NCBI RefSeq assembly: GCF_023856365.1
Contig: NC_064541.1
Coordinates: 24,964,214-25,028,213 of the forward strand
DNA: 64,000 nucleotides
From: Brienomyrus brachyistius
Taxonomy: Eukaryota; Chordata; Actinopteri; Osteoglossiformes; Mormyridae
Reading direction: 5' to 3'
How positions within the stretch are numbered: the first letter of the stretch is position 1; each line of letters begins with the position of its first letter. Below are positions 38,301 through 64,000 of this stretch, piece after piece. A program made the translations under genes and the position numbers. The notes below the pieces were generated by a model. It did not search any database, was not told where the DNA came from, and saw only the letters and a program-made list of their open reading frames with translations.

Positions 38301-39964
38301 AACTCCAATAATGGGCAACCTAGTACCCCTGAGGGATATTGTCTACATAGGCTTAGTCTTTTATCATATAGGCTTAGTCTTTTATCACACTGGCTTAGTC
38401 TTTTATCACATTGGCTTAGTCTTTTTACACTTTTACACATTCATACACTCCATAGATTTTGTTTTCATGTTCTTAGGCTATCATAATTGAACGATACGCC
38501 AATTTAATTTCAAGTTCTATAATTTCGCTGAGCCTTAACAGCACTACAAACCATACTAAATGTAATTAGTTGTATGTTTTTATTGGCATGGATTAAACGT
38601 TCCTCCTTCCAAGTCCACGTGTATCATTACCTGCAGTAAATGGTGACCCTTTAAGTGAACATGTGCACAGCTGTGGCCTCCATCCACACTGCAGCTACAG
38701 CTCTGCCAGTCTGCAGAAGCACAAGCGACGGAGTTTCCCAAAAGCTTCCTGAAAAATCAGGCTGTTACCATTACACTGAGAAGCATCTTTTTACATTAAT
38801 ATGTATATGTGGGGTGTAACACTTATTTTCGCAGTTATTGAGATCATTTTCAATTTAAAAGTGGACTGAATACAAAATCATAGTTAGCTGTGTAAAAGTT
38901 TGTACTGTACTTTGTAACAGGACACACTGATACAGATACTGTGTAATGATTCACTTCCAGCCATTGGTAGACTTACATTATTACCTTTAACCATATTATG
39001 TGACAGGACCACGCTAACACAGGTGTTTTATTAGTGTCCATAGCACTGAACTCCTCTGATTTGTGCACAGATGGTAGGTAATGCTCTTCAGGATTAGGGA
39101 ATAAGCTAGCAACAAAGATGGAGGTCACTAACCAATCAGAGAGCACATCTTGAGGGGTCAGACGGGTGGAAGCACACTGATCACCTAAGAGCTGCCATAC
39201 TGATACGCTACTATACCAGATGGGCTTTTAACGAGATATGTCATTTCCTCAGACATAAGAGAAGTAACAAAAACACAATTCAAATCAGAAATGCAGCTCA
39301 GGAGTCTACGATACGGGGCATGGATTCCCAGTACGGCTGCAATTGGCCAAGTTTATTATTTATTTATTATTTATAAAATTGGCCAAAATCATTAATGCTG
39401 TCATAAATGTATACTCCTGTCAAAACTGCTGCCTATTAATGTAATATTTTTCATTCTAAGATGTGATGATCAAGCTCAGTTACCTATAGGCTTGGATAGC
39501 TTTTGCAGTGCTTTCAAAATGGTACAAAAAAACCCTTTGGATCTAAACAGGGTTCATTCAGAGCTGAATCGCAGTGTATCACATTAGAGGAAACTCCCTC
39601 AGACACAAGTAGAACAGGTGAAGTCCATACATTCTATGATACATTTATCATTTGCTTATAGAGTGGAAGTCTGGGCCACTAGGGAACAGAAACGCGTGAA
39701 GCAGGGAGTTCGGAATGGAGCAGAACTGCAAAGGAGGGCTTGAGGGCGTAATACACTGACAGGCCTTCAGATTTATTTGCCTTTGAGTAGGCACAGGGAA
39801 TAGGGACCCGGTGGGCAGAATTATGTATGAGAGAGTCATGGGCCAGACACTGTAATCCAACATGAAAAAAACACTCCAGGAAGGATTAGGTCCACTGCAA
39901 TTTACTCCCAGTGTTGAAGTAAATTTAAAAATAAACACTTCAGTCTATTCTACTTACTTAGATA
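35399..39964. other. Non-coding stretch with simple repeats
   Basis: No exon supported. Short TG tracts occur at 36265-36340 and 37992-38032. A fourfold 21-bp repeat lies at 38343-38425. Confidence 0.4.
38343..38425. repeat. 21-bp tandem repeat, four copies
   Basis: The unit ATAGGCTTAGTCTTTTATCAT, with small changes, is repeated four times. Since 21 is a multiple of three it opens a minus-strand frame with a seven-residue repeat (KRLSQCD), which I take as a by-product. Confidence 0.8.
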
Positions 39965-40190
39965 ATAAACCATCTATCTACTAACCACTTATCCTACACA
40001 GAGCCAGGGTTGGGGCCTGAGGGCTAATCCCAAGCTGCAGAGGGCAAAGAAACATCCAGGATAATATGGGCCCATCACATCACTCTCTGTCATACACACA
40101 CAGTCATTCACTTCAGGCAATTTACAGACTGATTAGTCAAACTGCATGTCTTTGGACTGTAGGATGTGGGAGATCATGCAGATGCCAGAT

Positions 40191-40263
<73 letters not shown>

Positions 40264-40455
40264 TACAACGCACAAACACCTACACACACGAACACCTACT
40301 CACTCACACAAACACCTACACACACATACACATATACACCTACACACACACCTACACAACGCACAAACACCTACACACACATACACACACACGACAGAGG
40401 CTGGGGTCAATTCCACATCCCTTGTATTGTGAGGCAACAGTGCTATACTTCACAA
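39965..40455 (-). mobile_element. SINE copy carrying a long (CA)n array
   Basis: The flanking SINE text (ACCACTTATCCTACACAGAG, CATGTCTTTGGACTGTAGG, GTGAGGCAACAGTGCTATA) is interrupted by a 70-bp perfect CA tract (40191-40260). A CACCTACACA-type compound repeat then runs to about 40394. The microsatellite replaced the middle of the SINE. Confidence 0.75.
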
Positions 40456-41965
40456 CAAATCTAATGGTGTATAACTAAATGTTAGATTTTGGCGATATGG
40501 GAGGATGGGGGGGGGAGGTCCTCCTCAGTTGATTTTGCAAGTATGGGGGGGGGGGGTCCCCCTCTGCAGATTTATTGCAGTGACTGTTAATGATTATGAT
40601 TAATTTTTCATGTTTAACGTCTTTTAAAAGCATATTCTCCTGTGTTAGAACAGTACAGTTGGATTATTTTTTTTTTCATTAAAACGAATGAAAAATGTTC
40701 AATACAAATGAACATGTTTTACACATTATTTAATCATGTGACGGTTATACCATGTTGTTGTTGACATTTGCTGTACTAATCTCCAGAAAGCTATGTTGTT
40801 AGGGAGAAACATGATTTACCTGCCCTAATTTCATATTCTGCCTCATGGCTGAGATGTTTTCTGAATTTCAGGTCAGAGCTCCGATACGTCCACTGCAGTG
40901 TTTCCACCTTAAGTTTTCCTAGGTACAGCCAGTTTCCTCCATTAAAAAGGACGTCTTAAGTGTATTGCTACAATGGTGAACACAAATAATGGTTTTAACT
41001 GGTTGGCTTAATTAGCAAAAAAAGTAGGGAATAGAGAATGTATTTTAAAAGACTAAGCCTTAAATAATAATAGATTAGAGGTGAAATCTGATTGGTTTAT
41101 TAATTATTTACATAATCGGAGGACTGCTGAAAGGATGCCCTCCATTAACCTTTACAGGTAGCTGCTGTATAAGCTATCACAGTGGGACATATGCTCTGAA
41201 GACCTGATGGTTCAGGCGTTCTGCATTCGAGGATCCCTCCTTCCAGTCAGGATTTATGCGGCTGACTTTCCTCCATGAGTTTTAACAACAGCCTGCTTTA
41301 CTGGGTATTTCTGGAAACAGCTTTTTAAAAGTGCGTCTAACATGTAATTAGCACTCTGATTAGCAGTGGGCTCTGAATTAATGAATGCCTTTCATCACCA
41401 TTTGAAATTCACCCTGAAATTCAAATAGCAAGACTCCACAGCAGCCTCCTGTTTGTTTGCCTGTTCCAGTTTTCTAAAAGAGCAAGAGCGCAGTGTTTTT
41501 CTGTCATAGAGCTGCTACGAAGGATGGAGCAGTGGCAGAACACAGTGTGTCCAGAGTATAGACCTGATTCAGCTCTCGGCCTCTTAGTACAAGGGTTTGG
41601 GACAGTGACATGATCTTCACATGCTTACTTGCTTACACTCCACAGTGGGTCCAAGCATTTGTCCCAGCTAAATGGAGCTTGCATGACAGTCCATAATTAG
41701 ATGAGACACAAAGAGGAGCTGTTTGTTTTCTGCTGGGCTCAGGATCAAGTGATGACTGTGTGACTGTCTCTAATAAAGCCCCAGCAGCCAAGGCCAGGGC
41801 AAGTCTCTCTGCTCCCAGCAGACAGATTGCAGATGCATACAAAGGCAACTTTGTACTAAAGGGTCCAGAGAAATGTTAGCCACCATGTCTGTACCGCACT
41901 GCCCTTCATACACATCTTGTAACCAAGCTACATGGCGATTAATCCATGAGTACGGGCATGTCTGC
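40456..41965. other. Non-coding stretch
   Basis: Two short G-rich runs (40507-40516 and 40543-40556). No exon recognised. Confidence 0.4.
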
Positions 41966-42190
41966 TATAACATCACACACACACACACACGCACGCATGC
42001 ACACACGCTCGCTCGCATATTCATATCATTGTGGGGACTCTTCATGCATTTCTATGGGGGAAACGCTAATCCCAACAATGACGACCTTAACTTCTACCCT
42101 GCCCTAACATTAACCATAGGTAACCAAAGAAAACATAAGACTTTGGTATTTGTAAGTTTGGCATCACTTTACATGATGGGGCACAAATAA
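41966..42190 (+). repeat. TGTGGGGAC-type interspersed repeat
   Basis: After a CA tract, the text CATTGTGGGGACTCTTCATG, ATTTCTATGGGGGAAAC, ACCTTAACTTCTACCCT and GGTAACCAAAGAAAACATAA matches, in reverse orientation, the repeat at 46600-46865. Confidence 0.65.
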
Positions 42191-42860
42191 TATAGCATTA
42201 TACTATCATGTATGTATTAATTAACCACAAAATAAGTCTTAGTAACACATTGATCTCGTGTTAATTCATGATTAATTAATACATATGCATGTTTTATCAA
42301 GCAGTTACTGCATAAGTTACCATATCCAATTTTGTAAGCCTTTGTGAACTACTGAAGGAACTACTGAAGGAAGAAGTCATGAATAACATAACTGATCCAT
42401 GTTTGTTCATCATTAATGAATGCATATTTTATCTCAAGTAGTAACTATATTTGTTCATAATTTGTACTTCAGCAGTAACTGGAGTTTTTGCGCCCCATCA
42501 AGTAGACCTTGAATTACCTTGAATTTTTGATTGCAGTCACAGATTTATATAAAATTGAGTTTTATATATGGTGCAGTGGTGGAAGGGTAGTGTCCCCATG
42601 ACAACATGTTTACCCCCTCCCCCACCTCGTTGGGTCTGAAATAAATGTATTATTATTACTATCATTATTATTTACATTTATATTTGTGGGCTGGGAACAG
42701 GCGGGATACCAACATAAACATATTCTCTTGCCGGACACTTAAGGCGGTGTGTCGGGTGGTCGAGACACTTCAGTGGGTGAAAAGCAAAAAGTTAACAACA
42801 GTAAAAAGATAAATAAAAAATAAACAAATAAATAAATAAACAAACAAACAAACAAACAAA

Positions 42861-42891
<31 letters not shown>

Positions 42892-44184
42892 AAATCAAGC
42901 TTCTGGGAGCAGGACAGTCTAAACAAGAAACCAGAGCGAGTGACATATTTGGAAGAACTTTAAAATGTACCTGCAAAGCATTGGCTAAATAAATTAATCG
43001 GTTTTCAAACTGGTCTATGGCTTCTTAATGCTGGCAATCTATACTCAGAGGGCATTATGGTCAAATGCATCTAAACCACCCCCCGCCAGTTGAAATGGTG
43101 TGGAACTGCCACTACTCATACACATCTATGTGCATGATCTGACTAAACGTTTTCTGAATCATATCGATTTTTTTATTGCGCTCCTAAAAATTCACACTTC
43201 CAAATCAAAGCACATGGGTTAACTGAGCTAGCTGAGTATTAAGTGTATTCCTCCTTCGACCTGTATGTTCAGGCACGTTACTCCACTGCTTTTTCCTATT
43301 TAGGAGATGCGTATGAGCCAATTCATGGTTTGGAAATACACATACGCAATAGCAGAGCTGTCCGTATAACACTGAGCTGAACTACTCAAACTTTCAAACA
43401 TGTCTTATAACAATTTATTTGGTTGTTTCCTTCTGATGTATAGCCATGACTATATGAGCCGAAGGTCTGGTTTGATCTAAGGCCTAAATGATTTTCTTGT
43501 TATAGTATATCAGAATGCATTTGAATTTTGTTTACTGAAATCCAAATAAATGGCCTTAGTCTGGAAAGCTATACATAAAAAAATTAAATTTTCAAATTCT
43601 TTTTGCTATTTTTTATGTATGGGAAAAGTATGATAAATACCTTTTAGTATACACAACTATGGCTTCAGGCCCCACTGCAAACCCTAATTAGAATAAGTGA
43701 ATCATGGAGATTTTAATGGATCTCAGAACCAGAAGACTTTAAGCACATGACCAGAATCCAAATACTAAATCATTGCATGAGAACCTGAACATTTATAATT
43801 ACAATCAGAATATTTTACTCAGCCCTAACCACTGTGTATGGCCGTTTCGGTTTACAGAAAAGTATAAGCAGTTGTAGACTATATAGAGTGCTGGGTAGTA
43901 ACTGTACTAACTTACCAGTAATAACTGTACTAACATAACTGTGATCACTGTGATTACCAGTAGTGCTGGGTCATCAAAAGGCCTTTAGGGTAATTAACAA
44001 CAGTGTGGGATAATTGCTAATCCCGTGGAGGCAGTGTGATCCACCTCCCAGCCAATTCCAAACATGGCAGATGCCACAGGTTTGTTTTTAACATCTCAAT
44101 CATAATCCATAGGTCCTACTCACTAGAAGAAACTTTGGTGTAGAGTTTCTCTTCGTCAGATTAAATATGGTCATTGTGTGAGGA
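42191..44184. other. Non-coding stretch
   Basis: Contains an (AAAT/AAAC)n microsatellite at 42808-42893 and an ATTAATTAAT-rich repeat at 42200-42300. No exon. Confidence 0.4.
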
Positions 44185-44490
44185 CTGATGGTGGCACGAT
44201 AGTGTGGTGGCTCGCATTGTTGCCTCATACCTCTGGGCCCATGGTTTGAGTTTATACCCTGGCTTTACTTCTATGACATTTGCCTGTTTTTCCCACGTAA
44301 TTGTCAGGTTTCCCTGGTTTTTCTGCCACGGCCCAAAAACATGCTAAGGTGAATTGGAGATGCCAGATTGTAGGCATGCACAGTGTGTCTATGCCCTGTG
44401 ATGGGTTGGCGCCCCATCATAGATTATCCTCTGCCTGGTGCTCATTGGCTCCCAACCTAGATAAATGTCTGAGACTCTGTACTGTACTGC
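44185..44490 (+). mobile_element. SINE copy just upstream of the first coding exon
   Basis: A + strand, diverged but near full-length SINE: GGTGGCACGATAGTGTGGTG, ATGGTTTGAGTTTATACCC (B-box region), then GCCCTGTGATGGGTTGGCGC and CTCTGCCTGGTGC. It ends about 70 bp before the acceptor AG at 44559-44560. Confidence 0.65.
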
Positions 44491-44615
44491 TGTCTATGAT
44501 CTTGTGCACAGTGTGTATGACAACTTCATGAGAACATGGTTCTTGTCATCATGCTTGCAGGGTGCATCTGTGTGAAACCAGGTGGTTGGCCTGCAGAGCC
44601 ACGTCTGGTGTGAAC

Positions 44616-59373
<14,758 letters not shown>

Positions 59374-59660
59374 GAAAAGATGATTAACACTTTTGTTTTG
59401 TTTCATTTTAAGCCCTAATTTGAAGCTCTGGGTAGACTGTACTTTCATGCCCTATTATATAAACAAAATTATGTCCATGTGTTAACATGTTTGAAACCTT
59501 ATTTTTTCTTTTGTAAACTGACTTCTGATAAACAGAGAGATGTTTCCAACAGCTCCAGTTATGTGTTGAACAAACAAATCTTTTGTGTAATAGCCATAAA
59601 CATGAAGAGTCTTCCACACTAAACCATATTACATACATACGTTAATAAAAGACTCTTTTC
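59374..59660 (+). terminator. pcbp4: pcbp4 3' UTR with first poly(A) signal
   Basis: AT-rich sequence after the stop codon with a canonical AATAAA at 59644-59649, giving a short 3' UTR of about 290 nt. Longer forms could use AATAAA at 62408-62413 or 62520-62525, but an LTR-like insert lies between. Confidence 0.5.
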
Positions 59661-60085
59661 TCAAGACTAATCAGAAGCAATTTTACACAAGAATCAAACA
59701 AACTTCTGTCTAGTTTACTGCCAACATCGCCAATGCATGTTAGACAAAGCTGATATCTTTAAACTTTGAGCTATTGCAACTATTACTCCACTATAAAATT
59801 TAAATCACAGACAAGGAACTGAAGATTAAAGTACCAATGACAGTATGAACAAATGGCTGTAATTTCTTGAAAGTATGCCAGTCACAGTATGAAACCTTCT
59901 GTCACTAACCCCAGTCATCATGAACTTAATGTCTCTAACAACAACACTGTAAAGTGTGTGGAAACAGGTGGTGTTCTGTGTTTCATTTTCAATGGGATTG
60001 TTTTGTGTTTTTGTTAGTCTTCCTGCATGACACCTTCCTTCACCACTTCCAGCTCCAATGTCACTTTTACAAACATCCGAATTAA
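59661..60085. other. Downstream flank, nothing recognised
   Basis: No exon or repeat recognised. Confidence 0.4.
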
Positions 60086-60415
60086 CATAGCACCGGGCAG
60101 ACCGAGGAATCGTTAGCATAGCGAAAGACGAAGAGACTTACCTGGCGGAACGGAAAACGGCTTTTTATTGTAGTTCTTGACAGGACTGCAAATGACACTC
60201 AACGAACCCCAAACCCGCCTCATAAACACAAGGTGCACCCATGGTGGGAGATTTATAGAAGCTACGAACACAGCAGGATGGGACAGGGTACACGCAAAAC
60301 ACGGGCAAACGTACACGCCTCGATCGGGAAGGCAGCTTTAACACCAACAATATAACAAGGGATATTTACGATTCACCCTCGAGGATGCCGGGATATGCTG
60401 ACCCCGCCGGACACA
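60086..60415 (-). mobile_element. Candidate solo LTR (330 bp)
   Basis: A CpG-rich block in AT-rich surroundings, flanked by the 5-bp direct repeat ATTAA (60081-60085 and 60416-60420). Read on the minus strand it starts TGTGTCCGGCGGGGTC and has TATAAA in the expected promoter position. AATAAA follows about 100 bp later (complement near 60165), then a donor CAG|GTAAGT. No internal coding region is present. The far end (GGTGCTATG) does not show the usual CA, so the assignment is tentative. Confidence 0.5.
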
Positions 60416-60420
60416 ATTAA

Positions 60421-61365
60421 GCTATAAAATTTACTTTTTGAAAAGATATAAAAACGGAACTGATGGGTTATATTTGGGATGAATAGAGAGGTGAGCCAAT
60501 AAAATACAATTATGTATATGGTGACTATACAGCTATCAATTCATTACACCGGAGTAGTTCTCCAGCCTGCCTGTCCCCCAAAACATCTATTCCCTTCTGT
60601 ATTTTAAATGTGTATAACCTCATTCTATTTATTTTTAACCTATTTTTTAACCAAAATTGCGAAGGCAATATCCAGCTCACACTAGTGACCTCTGGTGGTA
60701 TTTTTTATTACGTAACTAAAGTCCAGTATTCCAGTAATAGAATACCTTAGTTCTAAGCTGTTAACTGTATTACTGTGATTGATCTCTTTTTAACACTAAA
60801 TCCTATTGGCTTGTGCTGTGAGATGAAGTATTTTTCATTCTTCCCTGCACACACACCAAATACACATCAAATTCCATTTATTTTATATTCACATTTCGCC
60901 ATTTAGTGATTTACTCTTGTTTTAATGTAAATAAAATCTGATAAATGGACAGTGTAGAGATACTTATTATTTTTCTTAACAGAAAGTAACATTAATTCTT
61001 TATCAAAATCAAGTTTATCCGTTTAACACCACTGGTATGGAAAAATGCTTATTCTGCTCTGATGTTTAAGTTATATATAGAAATACTGTTATCCTCTGTA
61101 GACAGTTGTTTCATTTCATATTACATAATGGATGTGATTATGGTAAGCTTTGATATTTTAACAAATCAATAAATAATCTGGCTGACGATTAACAACATCA
61201 TGAATAACAAAAGGCATAAGAGAGACTCAGGGTTGAAATGGGCCTGCACTGCTTAAGGTTCATGCCTGGAGCCTGACATTCATTCGGGGCTTGTTAGAAG
61301 CAGTTCAATCTTTAACTGACTTTGTATTTATACTTGTGCTTCACGCTGCCTTTTGGTTTTTGCCC
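60421..61365. other. Intergenic AT-rich sequence
   Basis: No recognisable feature. Confidence 0.4.
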
Positions 61366-61369
61366 CCAA

Positions 61370-61500
61370 CCGATGCCTCATATCCACCCCAACACTGCTT
61401 TCCCACCCCAACAGCCGCACCCGATGCCCCATATCCACCCCAACACTGCTTTCCCACCCCAACAGCCGCACCCGATGCCCCATATGCACCCCAACACTTA
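61370..61500. repeat. 51-bp tandem repeat, about 2.5 copies, in-frame
   Basis: The unit, 51 bp (17 codons), contains CCATATCCACCCCAACACTG and CCCACCCCAACAGCCGCACC. In one + frame it reads MPHIHPNTAFPPQQPHP repeatedly, in an open frame from 61322 to 61555. Each full unit also holds a good acceptor-like TTTCCCACCCCAACAG. It may be a remnant or real Pro/His-rich exon, or plain minisatellite DNA. No gene model supports it. Confidence 0.6.
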
Positions 61501-62759
61501 CTCACACTGGCAGAGAGCTGCACACATGCCTGCAACAGAATTTTCTGCCGCGTAAAGCTGTTATGAAGTGATGCACATGCAATCAGTTAAGCAAATAATA
61601 TATTTTGTGTTTTGCTGCATATTGTAATATAATCCTCATCCCATATATCATATATAAATGCCCTTCCACTGCATAATGTATATAACCACATTCATCTGGT
61701 CAGACTTCATCAAATGAAATTGCACTAAAGTTATTAAATTCTCTGTTCTACCCCGCAGCAATATCACATTACTTTCTAAAGTACTGAAGTATGGACAGAA
61801 CACAGCTCCACAGCTTGTGAAACTGTGCAATCAGTTTGTTGTTCTCATCTCTGTGAAGGGACGAATAGTAAGAATTGTCCTGCTCTTTGTTCTTTTCTGG
61901 TTTTCTCCAAACTTTAGGCTGTCTTCTGAAGTGTCAGGCCTGGGAGCTCTGTAGTAGCTCTGCTGCTGCTGTCAGCAGATTAGCATCCCGAGGGGCAGTT
62001 CCTTAGCCACATGGGCTTCCTATGGACTTCCTATGCTGTGAAGAATTCCTGCCATTCATTCATCTCTCAGACGAAAGTCCGATCCTCTTTAAGCAAATGT
62101 GCTTCCTGATCTGTGTTTTGTCATTTTCTTAAACGGTTTTATTTTCCTCGGTCTAGTTGGGACTAGGGCTCAGTTTTTGTGTCTTTGTAAAAGCATGATC
62201 TTCTAGTTATTCAGGTCCGTATCTTAAATTTTGTCTACATTACTAAGCAAAATTAAATGCCGATTTTTATAAGTGAAGCATTCCTGGGATGACGTCTGTT
62301 GTTGTTTTAACCTTCAGTTTTGAAGCTGGTGTACCTTCTCTGGACCTAGTCAATGGTCTCAGTGTGTTACAGTTCCACCTGCGGCTGAATTTTATTTTTT
62401 ACTTTTAAATAAAACTTGCATTGATATGTTTTGCTGCTGTATAAACACGCAGTATATTTACTGAGCTTCAGGGAACTTTTCAGTACTTGTACAGCTGTGC
62501 TGTAAAAATGGATACACCTAATAAATCTGAATCAGTATTACACATGCTTTGACACATCGTTTATTTCTACATGCTGATCTGGGTCAAGTTCCAAAACACA
62601 GAAATGAATCAAGTATTAACTTGATTCATTATCACTGTTGTAATAGTAATTTAATAAAATAGAATGATGTTTTATTGATTTCTGGGGGGAAATCCTCTTT
62701 TTGCCAACCTCATGCTGCTCTCCATGAGACAAACACACTCATAATAGCAGGGCAGTCAC
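61501..62759. other. Intergenic or distal 3' UTR-like sequence
   Basis: T-rich sequence with poly(A) signals AATAAA at 62408-62413 and 62520-62525. It could be a distal pcbp4 3' UTR on the + strand. No coding exon seen. Confidence 0.3.
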
Positions 62760-62905
62760 CTATAGTCCTGTGCCTATAGAACTGAGGACTAAGGACGTTG
62801 CTCAAGGGCCCACAGAAAGATGCCTATTCTACCAAGGGTGGGCTTAAACCAGCAACCTTCTGATCGCAGGCACAAAGGTTTAGCCAGCTGAGCCACACAC
62901 TGCCA
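62760..62905. repeat. Interspersed repeat fragment
   Basis: GTTGCTCAAGGGCCCACAG, TTCTACCAAGGGTGGGCTT, AAACCAGCAACCTTCTGATC and GCCAGCTGAGCCACACACTG show the order of the family also seen at 14030-14140. Confidence 0.65.
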
Positions 62906-63669
62906 CCTAAGAAACAGCTGAGGCTGGTTTGAGGCTGGTCTCTGGCCAGTGTGGGATGTACAGCGAGCAGCTGCACACTCAGCCCACTCAGCCACTCAGC
63001 AGCCTGCTTGAAGCCATTCTGCAAGGTCATTCCGCATAACAGGGCATTACGCTAGAATCCCCACCATGCATGATCAGAAGACTAGGACATATTAATCAGA
63101 CATATATTCTGGTATTCCATATTACCCACGCTGCTAACAGCCCCATCTTCCATGTCACTTACATAGACTGCAAACTACTGACAATCCAGTCAAGAGATCA
63201 GCATAGTCATTCCATACTGCTTCGTGACATGGGCAGTGGGCATGGACAGTGTCAGCAAAGCAGCCAGGCAGTGTTTCAAAAAACAAAAAGAAAAATTCTT
63301 TAATACAGAGAGATTTGGACAGGAGGCCTCATCAACACTGGATATTCACATTCAGAAATGTACAAAAAAGCAAGTGGCTTGTCACCCAGTGTGGCTGACC
63401 AGCAAGAAAGGCTGCAGTTACACATCAACATTCAGGGTTTTTTGGTCATGGTAGGTAAAGAATGGGGCTCTGACTGCTTAAAGTGTCTTCGTCATTTGAG
63501 TGCGGTCTTGGGGAGCTCAGGGAAGGAACTTGAAATCAAACTTTCTCATAATTAATCTAGAAAATATATCTGCTTAGTCCTGTTATCTAAAGGTTCAAAG
63601 CATATTGCTAAATCATAACAGCTGAAGCATTTAGGAGTTTAGCAATGGATCAGTTTGGGTTTTAATAGT
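62906..63669. other. Flank and probable 3' UTR of the minus-strand gene
   Basis: No coding exon recognised. It lies directly downstream of the minus-strand stop codon. Confidence 0.35.
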
Positions 63670-63915
63670 TTAGTTCAGCACTCTTTTGGCTCTCCAGTCA
63701 CGAGACAGCAGACTAAAGAGTTCCTCCTCCTCCTCATCCTCCTCCTCTTCCTTGTCCCCACTGCTCCTCTGTTCCTGCTGTGGTTTCGAATCCACCTGCC
63801 CCATGTTCTTCATCACCTCCCTTCTGTCCCTGAGTAACTCTACTCGCCGGTAACACTCACTGTGAAGATGGTCAAACACAGTACGGTCAATCAACTCTTT
63901 CGCATCCCTGAGTGT
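63670..63915 (-). CDS. Last coding exon of an unrecognised minus-strand gene
   Basis: An acceptor on the minus strand (GGTGTATTCAG, junction at 63916/63915) opens 81 codons ending in TAA (63672-63670). The peptide starts TLRDAKELIDRTVFDHLHSE, is charged and helix-like up to RREVMKNMGQ, then has an acidic run of about twelve Glu/Asp and ends FSLLSRDWRAKRVLN. It has no signal peptide or membrane segment. Composition and splice context suggest a real C-terminal exon of an intracellular protein, but I do not recognise the family. The remainder of the gene lies beyond the right edge. It is transcribed convergently with pcbp4. Confidence 0.5.
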   Translation of the reverse strand, partial: TLRDAKELIDRTVFDHLHSECYRRVELLRDRREVMKNMGQVDSKPQQEQRSSGDKEEEEDEEEEELFSLLSRDWRAKRVLN

Positions 63916-63938
63916 CTGAATACACCAATAAGACTCTC

Positions 63939-64000
63939 GATGGATGGATGGATGGATGGATGGATGGATGGATGGATGGACTCACTCACTCACTCACTCA
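63939..64000. repeat. (TGGA)n then (CTCA)n microsatellites
   Basis: About ten TGGA units (to 63980) followed by CTCA units to the window edge. They lie about 23 bp upstream of the minus-strand acceptor. Confidence 0.9.

Noticed and set aside
40066..40478. Thr/His-rich open frames
   Set aside because: Translation of a CA microsatellite inside a SINE copy.

Overview
The window looks like ray-finned (probably teleost) fish nuclear DNA. The evidence is an intron-rich vertebrate gene, several decayed Tc1/mariner transposons, a young tRNA-derived SINE, hAT-type MITEs, long CA/TG microsatellites and several minisatellites. No prokaryotic or viral gene organisation is visible, and nearly all uninterrupted reading frames are chance or repeat-derived.

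One gene can be reconstructed with confidence: a poly(C)-binding KH protein (PCBP/alphaCP/hnRNP-E family) on the + strand. Twelve coding exons lie between about 44.6 and 59.4 kb, and all junction phases agree. They give a protein of about 457 residues with three KH domains and a 114-residue Ala/Ser/Thr/Pro-rich tail ending in KKSDRQKFAPY. That ending resembles PCBP4, so pcbp4 is the best symbol, although the KH body is close to PCBP2/3.

Layout: 0.9-1.6 kb is a CpG-rich, CRE-containing candidate promoter. 1.6-44.2 kb has no recognisable coding exon and is full of repeats: Tc1 relics at 9.4-10.5, 11.3-11.9, 25.6-26.5 and 29.7-30.5 kb; minisatellites at 3.9, 7.1 and 27.2-28.0 kb; SINE copies and MITEs. 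44.6-59.4 kb is the pcbp4 coding region, whose introns hold a LINE relic, nested SINE/MITE insertions and CA repeats. 59.4-63.6 kb is intergenic or 3' UTR, with a candidate solo LTR at 60.1-60.4 kb. 63.67-63.92 kb is the last exon of an unrecognised minus-strand gene that converges on pcbp4.

The most striking structure is a 45-bp minisatellite at 57.16-58.14 kb. Its first unit is the 3' end of the KH3 exon plus its 5' splice site. About 21 further copies follow in the intron, most with a duplicated splice donor and a CCCCC patch. CCCCC is the kind of sequence PCBP proteins bind, and the same intron ends in a long C/U-rich tract before the tail exon. This suggests, as inference only, a repeat-built decoy-donor or autoregulatory array that decides whether the protein carries its tail.
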